Assembly (NCBI RefSeq): GCF_022179685.1 | Contig: NZ_BPRB01000050.1 | Coordinates: 1 to 48,027 of the forward strand | Origin: Methylobacterium trifolii | Lineage (GTDB): Bacteria; Pseudomonadota; Alphaproteobacteria; Rhizobiales; Beijerinckiaceae | DNA: 48,027 nucleotides | Reading direction: 5' to 3' | Shown: positions 17,451-24,430 of the stretch, piece after piece | How positions within the stretch are numbered: position 1 is the stretch's first letter | Layout of the letters: each line of letters starts with the position of its first letter | Notes under the pieces: model-generated | The model's input: only the letters and a program-made list of their open reading frames with translations | Database searches by the model: none | What the model was told of the DNA's origin: nothing | Position numbers and translations under genes: made by a program

Positions 17451-17505
17451 CCTGCCAAGCCGGGACCCCCGTTGTCACCTGCGGCGCGAGGGCGCGAGGG
17501 CGCGA

Positions 17506-18282
17506 TCAGCCCAGCGCCGCCCGGATCGCGTCGAAACCGTCCGTCAGCGCCGCCGGCCCCGGCTGGAGGATCAGCGGCGACTTGATCTCGTGGATGCGCC
17601 CGTCGCGCACGGCGGGCACGGCCTCCCAGCCCGGCCGCTCGCGGATGCGGGCGACGTTGACGCGCTTGCCGCACCAGGAGGCGAGGATCACGTCGGGGGC
17701 CGCCGCGATCACCTGCTCGGAGCTGACGATCCGGTCCCTGGCGGCCTGCGCCCGGCTCAGGTCCGGGAACGCGTCCTGCCCGCCGGCCAAGCGGATCAGG
17801 TCGGCGACCCAGCCGATGCCGGAGATCATCGGCGCGTCCCATTCCTCGAAATACACCTTCGGGCGCGGCCGCCCCGCGGATTCTTCCGAGGCCCGCGCCA
17901 GCCGCGCCTCGTAGCCGGCCGCCAGCGCCTCGGCCCTGTCCGGCACGCCGACGAGGGCGCCCAGCGTCCGGATCATCGCGAGGCAGCCGGACACGTCCCG
18001 CTGGTTGAACAGGTGCACCGCGATGCCGGCCCGCGCCAAGTCGGCCACGATCTCCGCCTGAAGGTCCGAGAAGGCGAGCACGAGGTCGGGCTCAAGGGCC
18101 AGTATCTTGCCCATGTCGGCGCTGGTGAAGGCCGAGACCCGCGGCTTCTCCTTGCGCACCCGCGGGGGCCGGACCGCGTAGCCCGAGACGCCGACGATGC
18201 GCGCCTCCTCGCCCAGCAGGTAGAGCGTCTCGACGGTCTCCTCCGTCAGGCAGACGATGCGCTCGGGCGGGAAGCGGCGCAT
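17506..18282 (-). CDS. BtuF-like (cobalamin/Fe-siderophore type) binding protein without signal peptide
   Basis: A 258-residue protein of the class III periplasmic-binding fold: RIVCLTEETVETLYLLG, VGVSGYAV, ILALEPDLVLAFSD, a long helical linker, then ISGIGWVADLIRLAGG and a C-terminal PDVILASWCG. The N terminus starts at MRRFPPERIVCLTE with no hydrophobic export signal, so it is predicted to stay in the cytoplasm. Its ATG overlaps the TGA of the DedA gene (TGATG), implying translational coupling. No permease or ATPase is nearby. Some alphaproteobacterial 'cobalamin-binding' homologues also lack a signal peptide, so the role may not be transport. Confidence 0.8.
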   Translation of the reverse strand: MRRFPPERIVCLTEETVETLYLLGEEARIVGVSGYAVRPPRVRKEKPRVSAFTSADMGKILALEPDLVLAFSDLQAEIVADLARAGIAVHLFNQRDVSGCLAMIRTLGALVGVPDRAEALAAGYEARLARASEESAGRPRPKVYFEEWDAPMISGIGWVADLIRLAGGQDAFPDLSRAQAARDRIVSSEQVIAAAPDVILASWCGKRVNVARIRERPGWEAVPAVRDGRIHEIKSPLILQPGPAALTDGFDAIRAALG

Positions 18283-18812
18283 CAGTCCTGGAACCAGGTC
18301 AGCAACCCGGCGCCGGGGGCGAGCAGGATGAAGGCCCAGACAACCGCCGAGAGGACGTTGGCGACCTGGAAGGGCAGGCGCGCGACCCCGAACATCCCCG
18401 CGATCAGGGGCACCACCGCGCGTGCCGGCCCGAAGAAGCGCCCCACCGCCACCGCCGCCGCGCCCCAGCGCTTGAGGAAGACCTCGCCCTTTTCGACCAT
18501 CTCGGGGTAGCGTCGCATCGGCCACATCCCCTTCGCGCCGTCCCCGTAATGGCGGCCGAACTCGTAGGAGAGCCAGTCGCCCAGGGCTGCGCCGAGAGCG
18601 GCGGCGGCCACCACCGGCCAGAACGGGATGCCGGTGGCGCCGATCATCGCGCCGATCCCGATCAGGATCACGGTGGCCGGCACCAGCAGCGACAGGAAGG
18701 CGATCGATTCGCAGAAGGCGAGCACGCCCGCGATCAAGGGCGCCCAGTCCTTGTGGGCCTCGACGAAGCCGAGGGTCGTCGTGCGCAGGGCGTCGAGGTC
18801 CATGGGCCTCAT
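18282..18812 (-). CDS. DedA family membrane protein
   Basis: A polytopic membrane protein of about 176 residues with the DedA signature: PATVILIGIGAMIG, the GAALGDWLSYEFGRHYG segment (G..xGD..Y..G), then FFGPARAVVPLIAGM with the conserved Arg. Hydrophobic helices close the C terminus. DedA/SNARE-associated proteins act as lipid flippases or in membrane homeostasis. Start candidates are ATGs at 18812 and 18803 and a TTG at 18821; only 18803 has a weak GAGG, close to the codon. The downstream BtuF-like gene overlaps its stop codon. Confidence 0.88.
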   Translation of the reverse strand: MRPMDLDALRTTTLGFVEAHKDWAPLIAGVLAFCESIAFLSLLVPATVILIGIGAMIGATGIPFWPVVAAAALGAALGDWLSYEFGRHYGDGAKGMWPMRRYPEMVEKGEVFLKRWGAAAVAVGRFFGPARAVVPLIAGMFGVARLPFQVANVLSAVVWAFILLAPGAGLLTWFQD

Positions 18813-18909
18813 CTGGCGCAAGGGCGGCGGCGCCGCAACCGCGGGCGCGGATGCGGGCGCTGGCGAAAGCCGCTAACACGCCTCCTCGGTCGAGCCAGGG
18901 AGCGGCCCG

Positions 18910-19758
18910 GTGAAGGTCCTGTCGATCCAGTCCCACGTCGCCTACGGCCATGTCGGCAACGCGTCCGCCGTGTTCCCGATGCAGCGGCTCGGCGTCGAGG
19001 TCTGGCCGATCCACACGGTGCAGTTCTCCAACCACACCGGCTACGGCGCCTGGCGCGGCCGGGTCTTCGATGGGCCGATGATCGAGGATCTCGTGACGGG
19101 GATCGCCGAGCGCGGGGTGCTGGGCGCCTGCGACGGGGTGCTGTCGGGCTACATGGGCTCGGCCGACATCGGCACCGCCATCCTGCGGGCGGTGGAGTCC
19201 GTGCGGGCGGCCAACCCGAAGGCCCTGTATTGCTGCGACCCCGTGATCGGCGACACCGACGGCGGGGTCTACGTCCGCCCCGGCATTCCGGAATTCATGC
19301 GCGAGCGGGCGGTGCCGGCCGCCGACATCCTCACCCCGAACCAGTTCGAGCTGACCCTGCTCACCGGCCTGCCCACGGGCACCCTCGATGAGGCCAAGGC
19401 TGCGATCAGTGCCCTCCAGGCCCGCGGCCCCCGCGTGGTCCTCGTCACCTCCCTCGTCACCCGCGAGACGCCGGCCGACGCCATCGACCTGCTGGCCGGG
19501 GAGGGCGGGCGGTTCTGGTCCCTGCGCACCCCCCGGCTCAGCCTCTCGGTGAACGGGGCGGGCGATTGCGTCGCCGCCCTGTTCTTCGTGCACTACGCCC
19601 GCACCGGCTCGGCCGCCCTGGCCCTGGGCATGGCCGGCGCCTCCGTCTACGGCTTGCTGCGGCGCACGGCGGAAGCCGGCTCGCGGGAGATCCTCACGGT
19701 GGCGGCGCAGGACGAGTTCGTCGCCCCGAGCGAGACCTTTCCGGTCCTGCCCGCCTGA
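18910..19758 (+). CDS. pdxY: Pyridoxal kinase
   Basis: A 282-residue ribokinase-fold enzyme that phosphorylates pyridoxal to PLP in vitamin B6 salvage. Motifs are SIQSHVAYGHVGN (substrate loop), FSNHTGY, CDPVIGDTDGGVYV, LTPNQFELTLLTG and the ATP/anion-hole motif NGAGDCVAALFF. The start is GTG, with GGGAG 7-11 bases upstream. PhzF and Nudix genes follow closely in the same direction, so this is probably the first gene of a small operon. It is divergent from dedA. Confidence 0.95.
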   Translation: MKVLSIQSHVAYGHVGNASAVFPMQRLGVEVWPIHTVQFSNHTGYGAWRGRVFDGPMIEDLVTGIAERGVLGACDGVLSGYMGSADIGTAILRAVESVRAANPKALYCCDPVIGDTDGGVYVRPGIPEFMRERAVPAADILTPNQFELTLLTGLPTGTLDEAKAAISALQARGPRVVLVTSLVTRETPADAIDLLAGEGGRFWSLRTPRLSLSVNGAGDCVAALFFVHYARTGSAALALGMAGASVYGLLRRTAEAGSREILTVAAQDEFVAPSETFPVLPA

Positions 19759-19797
19759 GCCGCGGCACCGCCGGCCCCCATACGAACGGATCGCAGC

Positions 19798-20679
19798 ATG
19801 GCCCGACGCTTCGTCACCCTCGACGTGTTCACCGACCGGGCGCTCGCCGGCAATCCGCTGGCCGTGGTCCTCGACGCGGACGGCCTCGATCCGGCCGCGA
19901 TGCAGGCCGTCGCCCGCGAGTTCAACCTGTCGGAGACGGTCTTCGTCCTGCCGCCCGCCGAGGCCCGGCACCGGGCGCGCCTGCGCATCTTCACGCCGGC
20001 CCGCGAACTGCCCTTCGCCGGCCACCCCACGGTCGGCACCGCGGTGCTGCTGGCGCTGCAGGACGCCCGATCCGCGCGGACCGATGCCGTCGCCTTCGGG
20101 CTGGAGACCCAACTCGGCACGGTGCCCTGCGTCGTCGAGGTCGGCGAGGGGAGGGGGCGGGCCCGCTTCAAGCTGCCCGTGCTGCCCGACTTCCTCGGCG
20201 ACGGGCCCGATCCGGAGACGCTGGCGGCGGGGCTGGGGCTCGCGCCCGAGGATATCGGCTTTGGCCGCCATCGCCCGAGCCGGCACGCGGCGGGGCCGAG
20301 CTTCACCTTCGTGCCCGTGGCCTCCGCCGAGCGGCTCGACGCGGCGCGGGTCGGTGCCGGGCCGGAATCGGACGGGCTCTACCTCTACGCGCCGGACCCC
20401 GAGGGGCTCGGGCGGCGCTACCAGGCGCGGATGTTCGCGCCCCATCTCGGGGTGCCCGAGGACCCGGCCACGGGCTCGGCGGCGGCGGCCTTCGCCGGGG
20501 TGCTGATGCAGTTCGAGGCATTGGGCGACGGCACCCACGACGTGGCGATCACCCAAGGCGTCGCCATGGGCCGGCCGAGCGAGATCGCCCTCCAGGTGAT
20601 GGTCGAGCAGGGGGCGCTCCGCTCCGTCGAGATCGGCGGCGGTGCGGTGATCGTCTGCGAGGGTACGCTGCATGTCTGA
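19798..20679 (+). CDS. PhzF family epimerase/isomerase
   Basis: The 293-residue two-lobed protein has the PhzF/DapF-like layout: VFTDRALAGNPLAVV, NLSETVFVLP with the catalytic Glu, FAGHPTVGTA, and in the second lobe EDPATGSAAAAF. PhzF itself isomerises a phenazine precursor, but nothing else of the phenazine pathway is present. This is likely a housekeeping member acting on an unknown substrate. The gene is 39 bp after pdxY and overlaps the next gene by eight bases. Confidence 0.92.
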   Translation: MARRFVTLDVFTDRALAGNPLAVVLDADGLDPAAMQAVAREFNLSETVFVLPPAEARHRARLRIFTPARELPFAGHPTVGTAVLLALQDARSARTDAVAFGLETQLGTVPCVVEVGEGRGRARFKLPVLPDFLGDGPDPETLAAGLGLAPEDIGFGRHRPSRHAAGPSFTFVPVASAERLDAARVGAGPESDGLYLYAPDPEGLGRRYQARMFAPHLGVPEDPATGSAAAAFAGVLMQFEALGDGTHDVAITQGVAMGRPSEIALQVMVEQGALRSVEIGGGAVIVCEGTLHV

Positions 20680-21421
20680 GGGGCGCCCCTACGGCTTCGA
20701 GGTCGTGCGGCTGGACCGCGTCGAGGCCCGGCTCGTCGCCTACGACTGGGCCTGGGCCCGCGACAACGCCGAACGCGTCGCGCAGAACTGGCAGCGCCGC
20801 CTCGCGAGCCGGCCCGGCCTGTTCGACGGGCCGGTGCTGCTCTCCTGCGCCTGCGCCATCGCGGATGCCGCCTGCACCGTCGAGTTCTTCGAGACCACCT
20901 ATTCCCGCTTCATCGCCTACCGCGACGGCGGCTCGCCGGACGGGCGCGTCGCCAACGCCTTCGCCGCCGTGGTGCCCTGGACGGCGGACGGGGCGGTGCT
21001 CCTCGGCGAGATGGGCCGCCACACCGCCAATGCGGGGCAGATCTACTTCCCCTGCGGCACCCCGGACCGGGACGACGTGCGCGGATCGGGCGTCGACCTC
21101 GCCGGCAGCGCCGGCCGGGAATTCCTGGAGGAGACGGGCCTGCGCCTGCCCGACGATGCGCAAGGGGAATGGGCGCTGCTGCGCGGCGAGGGCCAGCTCG
21201 CCTTCCTGCGGCCGGTGCGCTTCCCCGAGGAGGCCCGGACCCTCATCGACCGGATCGAGCGGCATTGCCGGCACGAGGCCGCGCCGGAACTCGCCGGCAT
21301 GGTCGCGGTGCGGGATGCCTCGCAGATCGACGACGGGCGCATGCCCGGCTTCGTGCGGGCCTACCTCGCCAGCGCCTTCGGGGCCGGGGACGGGGCGGAA
21401 GCCGCCGACGTGACGCCGTGA
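20672..21421 (+). CDS. Nudix hydrolase
   Basis: A 249-residue protein with the Nudix helix motif SAGREFLEETGL (REx2EExG core) in the C-terminal half. It is preceded by GQIYFPCGTPD, so the usual glycine-rich start of the box is stretched relative to the consensus. The N-terminal 90 residues form an extra domain (YDWAWARDNAERVAQNW). Enzymes of this family cleave nucleoside diphosphate-X compounds; the substrate is unknown. The start lies inside the end of the phzF-like gene, which suggests coupled translation. Confidence 0.85.
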   Translation: MSEGRPYGFEVVRLDRVEARLVAYDWAWARDNAERVAQNWQRRLASRPGLFDGPVLLSCACAIADAACTVEFFETTYSRFIAYRDGGSPDGRVANAFAAVVPWTADGAVLLGEMGRHTANAGQIYFPCGTPDRDDVRGSGVDLAGSAGREFLEETGLRLPDDAQGEWALLRGEGQLAFLRPVRFPEEARTLIDRIERHCRHEAAPELAGMVAVRDASQIDDGRMPGFVRAYLASAFGAGDGAEAADVTP

Positions 21422-21529
21422 GCGCCGTGTGAGGCGGCGGCGTCGACATCGCCCCGTCGTTGAGGCAGGTCTATCCCCCTACCGGGCCGTCTCGTGGGCG
21501 GCTCCCGAGCGTCGTCCAGCGGAGGCCGC

Positions 21530-22315
21530 ATGACCCTGAAATCCAAGACCGCCCTCGTCACCGGCTCCACCAGCGGCATCGGCCTGGCCATCGCCCGCGG
21601 GTTCGCCCGCGAGGGCGCCGACGTGGTGATCAACGGCTTCGGCAAGCGTGAGGACATCGAGAAGGCTCGCGCCGGGATCGAGTCCGAGTTCGGCGTCCGG
21701 GCCCATCATTCCGATGCGGACATGACCCGGCCCGAGCAGATCGCCGCCATGGTGCGCGACGCGGAGGAGCGCTTCGGTTCGGTCGACGTGCTGGTCAACA
21801 ACGCCGGCATCCAGTTCGTCTCGGCGATCGAGGAATTCCCGGCCGAGAAGTGGGAGCAGATCATCGCGATCAACCTCTCCTCGGCCTTCTACGCGATGCA
21901 GGCCGCGATCCCCGGCATGAAGCGGCGCGAATGGGGCCGGATCATCAACACGGCCTCGGCCCACTCGCTCGTCGCCTCGCCCTACAAGTCGGCCTACGTC
22001 GCGGCCAAGCACGGCATCGCCGGCCTGAGCAAGTCCGCGGCGCTGGAACTCGCGCCCCACAAGGTCACGGTGAACTGCATCTCGCCGGGCTATGTCTGGA
22101 CGCCGCTGGTCGAGGCGCAGATCCCGGACACGATGAAAGCTAGAGGGCTGACCAAGGAACAGGTCATCGACGACGTGCTCCTGAAGGCCCAGCCCACCAA
22201 GGAGTTCGTCACGGTCGATCAGGTGGCGGCGCTGGCCGTCTTCCTGTGTTCGGACGCGGCGAGCCAGATCACGGGGGCGAACCTGTCGATGGACGGCGGC
22301 TGGACCGCGCAATGA
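21530..22315 (+). CDS. bdhA: 3-hydroxybutyrate dehydrogenase
   Basis: A 261-residue short-chain dehydrogenase. It has TGSTSGIG for NAD binding, NNAGIQ, the catalytic Ser in NTASAHS and YxxxK in SAYVAAKHG. A distinctive lid region contains YVWTPLVEAQIPD, and the C terminus is ANLSMDGGWTAQ. This set is typical of D-3-hydroxybutyrate dehydrogenases, which oxidise 3-hydroxybutyrate to acetoacetate, for example after polyhydroxybutyrate breakdown. GGAGG seven bases before the ATG fixes the start. Confidence 0.93.
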   Translation: MTLKSKTALVTGSTSGIGLAIARGFAREGADVVINGFGKREDIEKARAGIESEFGVRAHHSDADMTRPEQIAAMVRDAEERFGSVDVLVNNAGIQFVSAIEEFPAEKWEQIIAINLSSAFYAMQAAIPGMKRREWGRIINTASAHSLVASPYKSAYVAAKHGIAGLSKSAALELAPHKVTVNCISPGYVWTPLVEAQIPDTMKARGLTKEQVIDDVLLKAQPTKEFVTVDQVAALAVFLCSDAASQITGANLSMDGGWTAQ

Positions 22316-22359
22316 GGGCGGCCCGGTCGGCGTCTGCCGTAGCGGACGCCGAATACGCG

Positions 22360-22388
22360 ATGCCCCGCCGAACCTGTCGGCGGGGCAT
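22360..22388. terminator. Bidirectional terminator-like hairpin
   Basis: A perfect 12-bp stem (22360-22371 with 22377-22388) with a 5-base loop lies exactly between the convergent bdhA and CsbD-like genes. There is no T-tract on either side, so efficiency is uncertain. Confidence 0.6.
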
Positions 22389-22397
22389 GCTGTGGCG

Positions 22398-22829
22398 TCA
22401 GCGGCGGCTGTGCAGCAGCAGGGCGAGGCCGTAGCCGACCGCGCCCGCGATCAGGAGCGCGACCAGCGGGTTCTCCTCGACACGCGCACTCACCGCCTGC
22501 CGGCCGTCGCGCAGGTAGGCGCCGCTGCGGTCGTAGGCGTCGCTCGCATAGTCGCCGGCATTGTCGGCCACGTCGCGGATCTTCTCCCTGGCCTGCCCGT
22601 AGGCGTCCTGGGCCTGTCCGAGGGCGTCCTGGGCCCGCTCGCCGGCGCTGCCAGCCACGTCGCGCACGGTGTCCTTGGCCTGCCCGAAGGCATCCTGCGC
22701 CTTGCCTTGGGCCTCGCGGAACCGGCCCTCGACCGAGTCGCGGTTCGAGCCGACGAAGTCTCCGGCCGCGGACTGAACACGCCCGCCGATGTCCTTGGCG
22801 CTGCCGACGATCCGATCCGTATCAACCAT
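22398..22829 (-). CDS. CsbD-like stress protein with C-terminal membrane anchor
   Basis: The 143-residue protein starts with a CsbD-like segment (MVDTDRIVGSAKDIGGRVQS, then GDFVGSNRDSVEGR). It continues as hydrophilic repeats with A-Q-D-A-[FLY]-G-Q-A units, resembling LEA-type amphipathic helices. It ends in a DUF883/ElaB-like membrane segment (PLVALLIAGAVGYGLALLL) with a charged tail. It is probably tethered to the inner membrane. CsbD-like proteins are often stress induced; I looked for a GGAAC/CGTT general-stress promoter and found none. GAGGAG before the ATG is strong. Confidence 0.8.
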   Translation of the reverse strand: MVDTDRIVGSAKDIGGRVQSAAGDFVGSNRDSVEGRFREAQGKAQDAFGQAKDTVRDVAGSAGERAQDALGQAQDAYGQAREKIRDVADNAGDYASDAYDRSGAYLRDGRQAVSARVEENPLVALLIAGAVGYGLALLLHSRR

Positions 22830-22940
22830 GGTTGTCTCCTCGACACAGGGACGCTCCGACCCTCCGGGCATGGGGGTCGGCGTCATCCATCGTGCAGGGA
22901 ACGCCCGAGATCGGGATTGTGCACCGCGGGTCGGCGATTT

Positions 22941-22976
22941 TCCTGCGGCCGATCGGAGACCCGGTCGGCCGCAGGA
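22941..22976. terminator. Hairpin after the chemoreceptor gene
   Basis: A 16-bp stem with one G.U-type pair and the loop AGAC lies 22 bp beyond the stop codon of the minus-strand chemoreceptor gene. There is no U-tract in the direction of transcription, so it may stabilise the 3' end rather than terminate. Confidence 0.45.
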
Positions 22977-22997
22977 GATCAGGCCGCGTGAGAGAGA

Positions 22998-24236
22998 TCA
23001 GGCAGCGAGCCCGACGGCGTTCGCGCGCCGGGCTTCGGCGACCGAGTCGGCGATGCGAGCCTCGAAATCGGTGAACGCCTTCGTCGCCGCGTCCCACTCC
23101 GCACCGCGGACATGGCCGAGGAACGCGTTCGCCAGGCGGCCGGCCTCTGTCAACGGCTTCGCGACCGCGGCCGGCAGGACCGGGGCCGGCAGGATCGCGG
23201 CCTGCGCCGCATCGCCCGGCGGCGTCAGGCCGACGAGGACCGATGCGAGCCTGCGGCGCCAGGCGGCGCAATCGGCAGGAAGGCGGCCGAGGGCCAGGCC
23301 GAGGGCGTCGCCCTGCTGCCGGTCGAGGATCGTCCGGCTCATCGCCTCGAGGGCATCGAGCCGTCCGATCGCGTCCGAGATCTCCCCGCGCGACTTGTCC
23401 GTTCCCGCAGCGATCCGGCCGACGCTGGAGGCGATCTCGCCGGTGACGGCGATCTGCTGCTCCATGATCTCGGCCATGGCCCGCATTTCCGCCGCGGCCT
23501 CAGCGACGGCCGCGCTCTCGGCTTCGACCCGGCCGTTGGCCCGCGCGATCACCTCCGAGCCCGCGGCGACGGCCGTGCGGCTCTGTTCGACCGCACCCTG
23601 CATGGCCGACAGCTCACCCTGGAGGAGGCCGAGCCGCGAGCGGATCTCCTCCGTGGCCTTGGCCGTCTGAGCGGAGAGCGCCTTCACTTCGCCGGCCACC
23701 ACGGCAAAGCCCCGGCCCGCCTCGCCGGCGCGCGCCGCCTCGATCGTGGCGTTGAGGGCGAGCAGGTTGGTCTGGGCCGAGATCGAGGCGATGGCGGTGG
23801 CCATCTCCTCGATCCGCCGGGCGGCGGCCGCGAACCCGTCGAGGCAGCCGCCGATCTCCGACGTGCGATCTTCGATCACCTGCATCCGCTCCCCGGCGCG
23901 ACGCATGTCGTCGACGCAGGTGGCGATGCCGGCCCGTGCCCGCTCCGCGGTCTCGGCGGAAGTCTGCGACCGGGCCGCGATCTCGCTCGTGGACGCGGCC
24001 ATCTCCTCGCTCGCCGCGGCGATCAGGCGGGCCTGCTCGGAGACCTGCGCCGCGTCGTGCGTGATCCAGCCGATCGACGTGCCGGCCTCCGAGGCCGCCG
24101 CGGAGAGGTTCGCCTGGAGGCGCAGACCCTCGACATCGGTGGTCGGTGCCGGCGGTTCCTCGACGTGCAGGACCGTCACGGTCGGCGCGACGGGAGCCGA
24201 TGTCACGGGCTGCGCTTTGCGGAGGAAATCGAACAT
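22998..24236 (-). CDS. Soluble methyl-accepting chemotaxis-type protein
   Basis: The 412-residue protein has no membrane segment. After a 50-residue proline-rich N terminus come long coiled-coil helices with the MCP signalling hairpin tip ([19 protein letters not shown], then [14 protein letters not shown]). The adaptation helices look incomplete. The C-terminal 110 residues (about 300-412) form a separate helical region ([29 protein letters not shown]) that may be a small ligand-binding or CZB-like domain. It presumably signals to CheA/CheW from the cytoplasm. No other che gene is in the window. Confidence 0.85.
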   Translation of the reverse strand: MFDFLRKAQPVTSAPVAPTVTVLHVEEPPAPTTDVEGLRLQANLSAAASEAGTSIGWITHDAAQVSEQARLIAAASEEMAASTSEIAARSQTSAETAERARAGIATCVDDMRRAGERMQVIEDRTSEIGGCLDGFAAAARRIEEMATAIASISAQTNLLALNATIEAARAGEAGRGFAVVAGEVKALSAQTAKATEEIRSRLGLLQGELSAMQGAVEQSRTAVAAGSEVIARANGRVEAESAAVAEAAAEMRAMAEIMEQQIAVTGEIASSVGRIAAGTDKSRGEISDAIGRLDALEAMSRTILDRQQGDALGLALGRLPADCAAWRRRLASVLVGLTPPGDAAQAAILPAPVLPAAVAKPLTEAGRLANAFLGHVRGAEWDAATKAFTDFEARIADSVAEARRANAVGLAA

Positions 24237-24392
24237 CGTGCGCCCGGCCCGTCTGTGTTGCGGGTCGGATTGTGTAGGTGGAATACTAAATGTCGGATTA
24301 AAACGGCGCAAAATTGCACGTTGCGCGTGCAGCCGGATGTTGCCCGCGTGTTGCCTCGGCCTGGCCGGGACCGGCCCGATCGGCAGGTTCGG

Positions 24393-24424
24393 CGCGGGTT
24401 CGAACGCAACGGTTCGAACCCGCG
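24393..24424. terminator. Stem-loop downstream of RNase E
   Basis: A perfect 13-bp stem (24393-24405 with 24412-24424) with a 6-base loop begins six bases beyond the RNase E stop codon. No U-tract follows. It is likely the 3' end hairpin of the rne transcript. Confidence 0.5.
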
Positions 24425-24430
24425 GCCGGA

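Noticed and set aside
17451..17505. LexA box upstream of mmcB
   Set aside because: No GTTC-N7-GTTC or GAAC-N7-GAAC direct repeat is present in the gap.
18822..20673. Extension of the minus-strand frame upstream of the BtuF-like gene to over 1000 codons
   Set aside because: The extra part lies antisense to pdxY and phzF and is rich in Gly, Arg, His and Asp with no motif; the true start overlaps the DedA stop.
22830..22960. General-stress (EcfG-type) promoter for the CsbD-like gene
   Set aside because: I looked for GGAAC with CGTT at 16-17 bases on the coding strand and did not find a proper pair.
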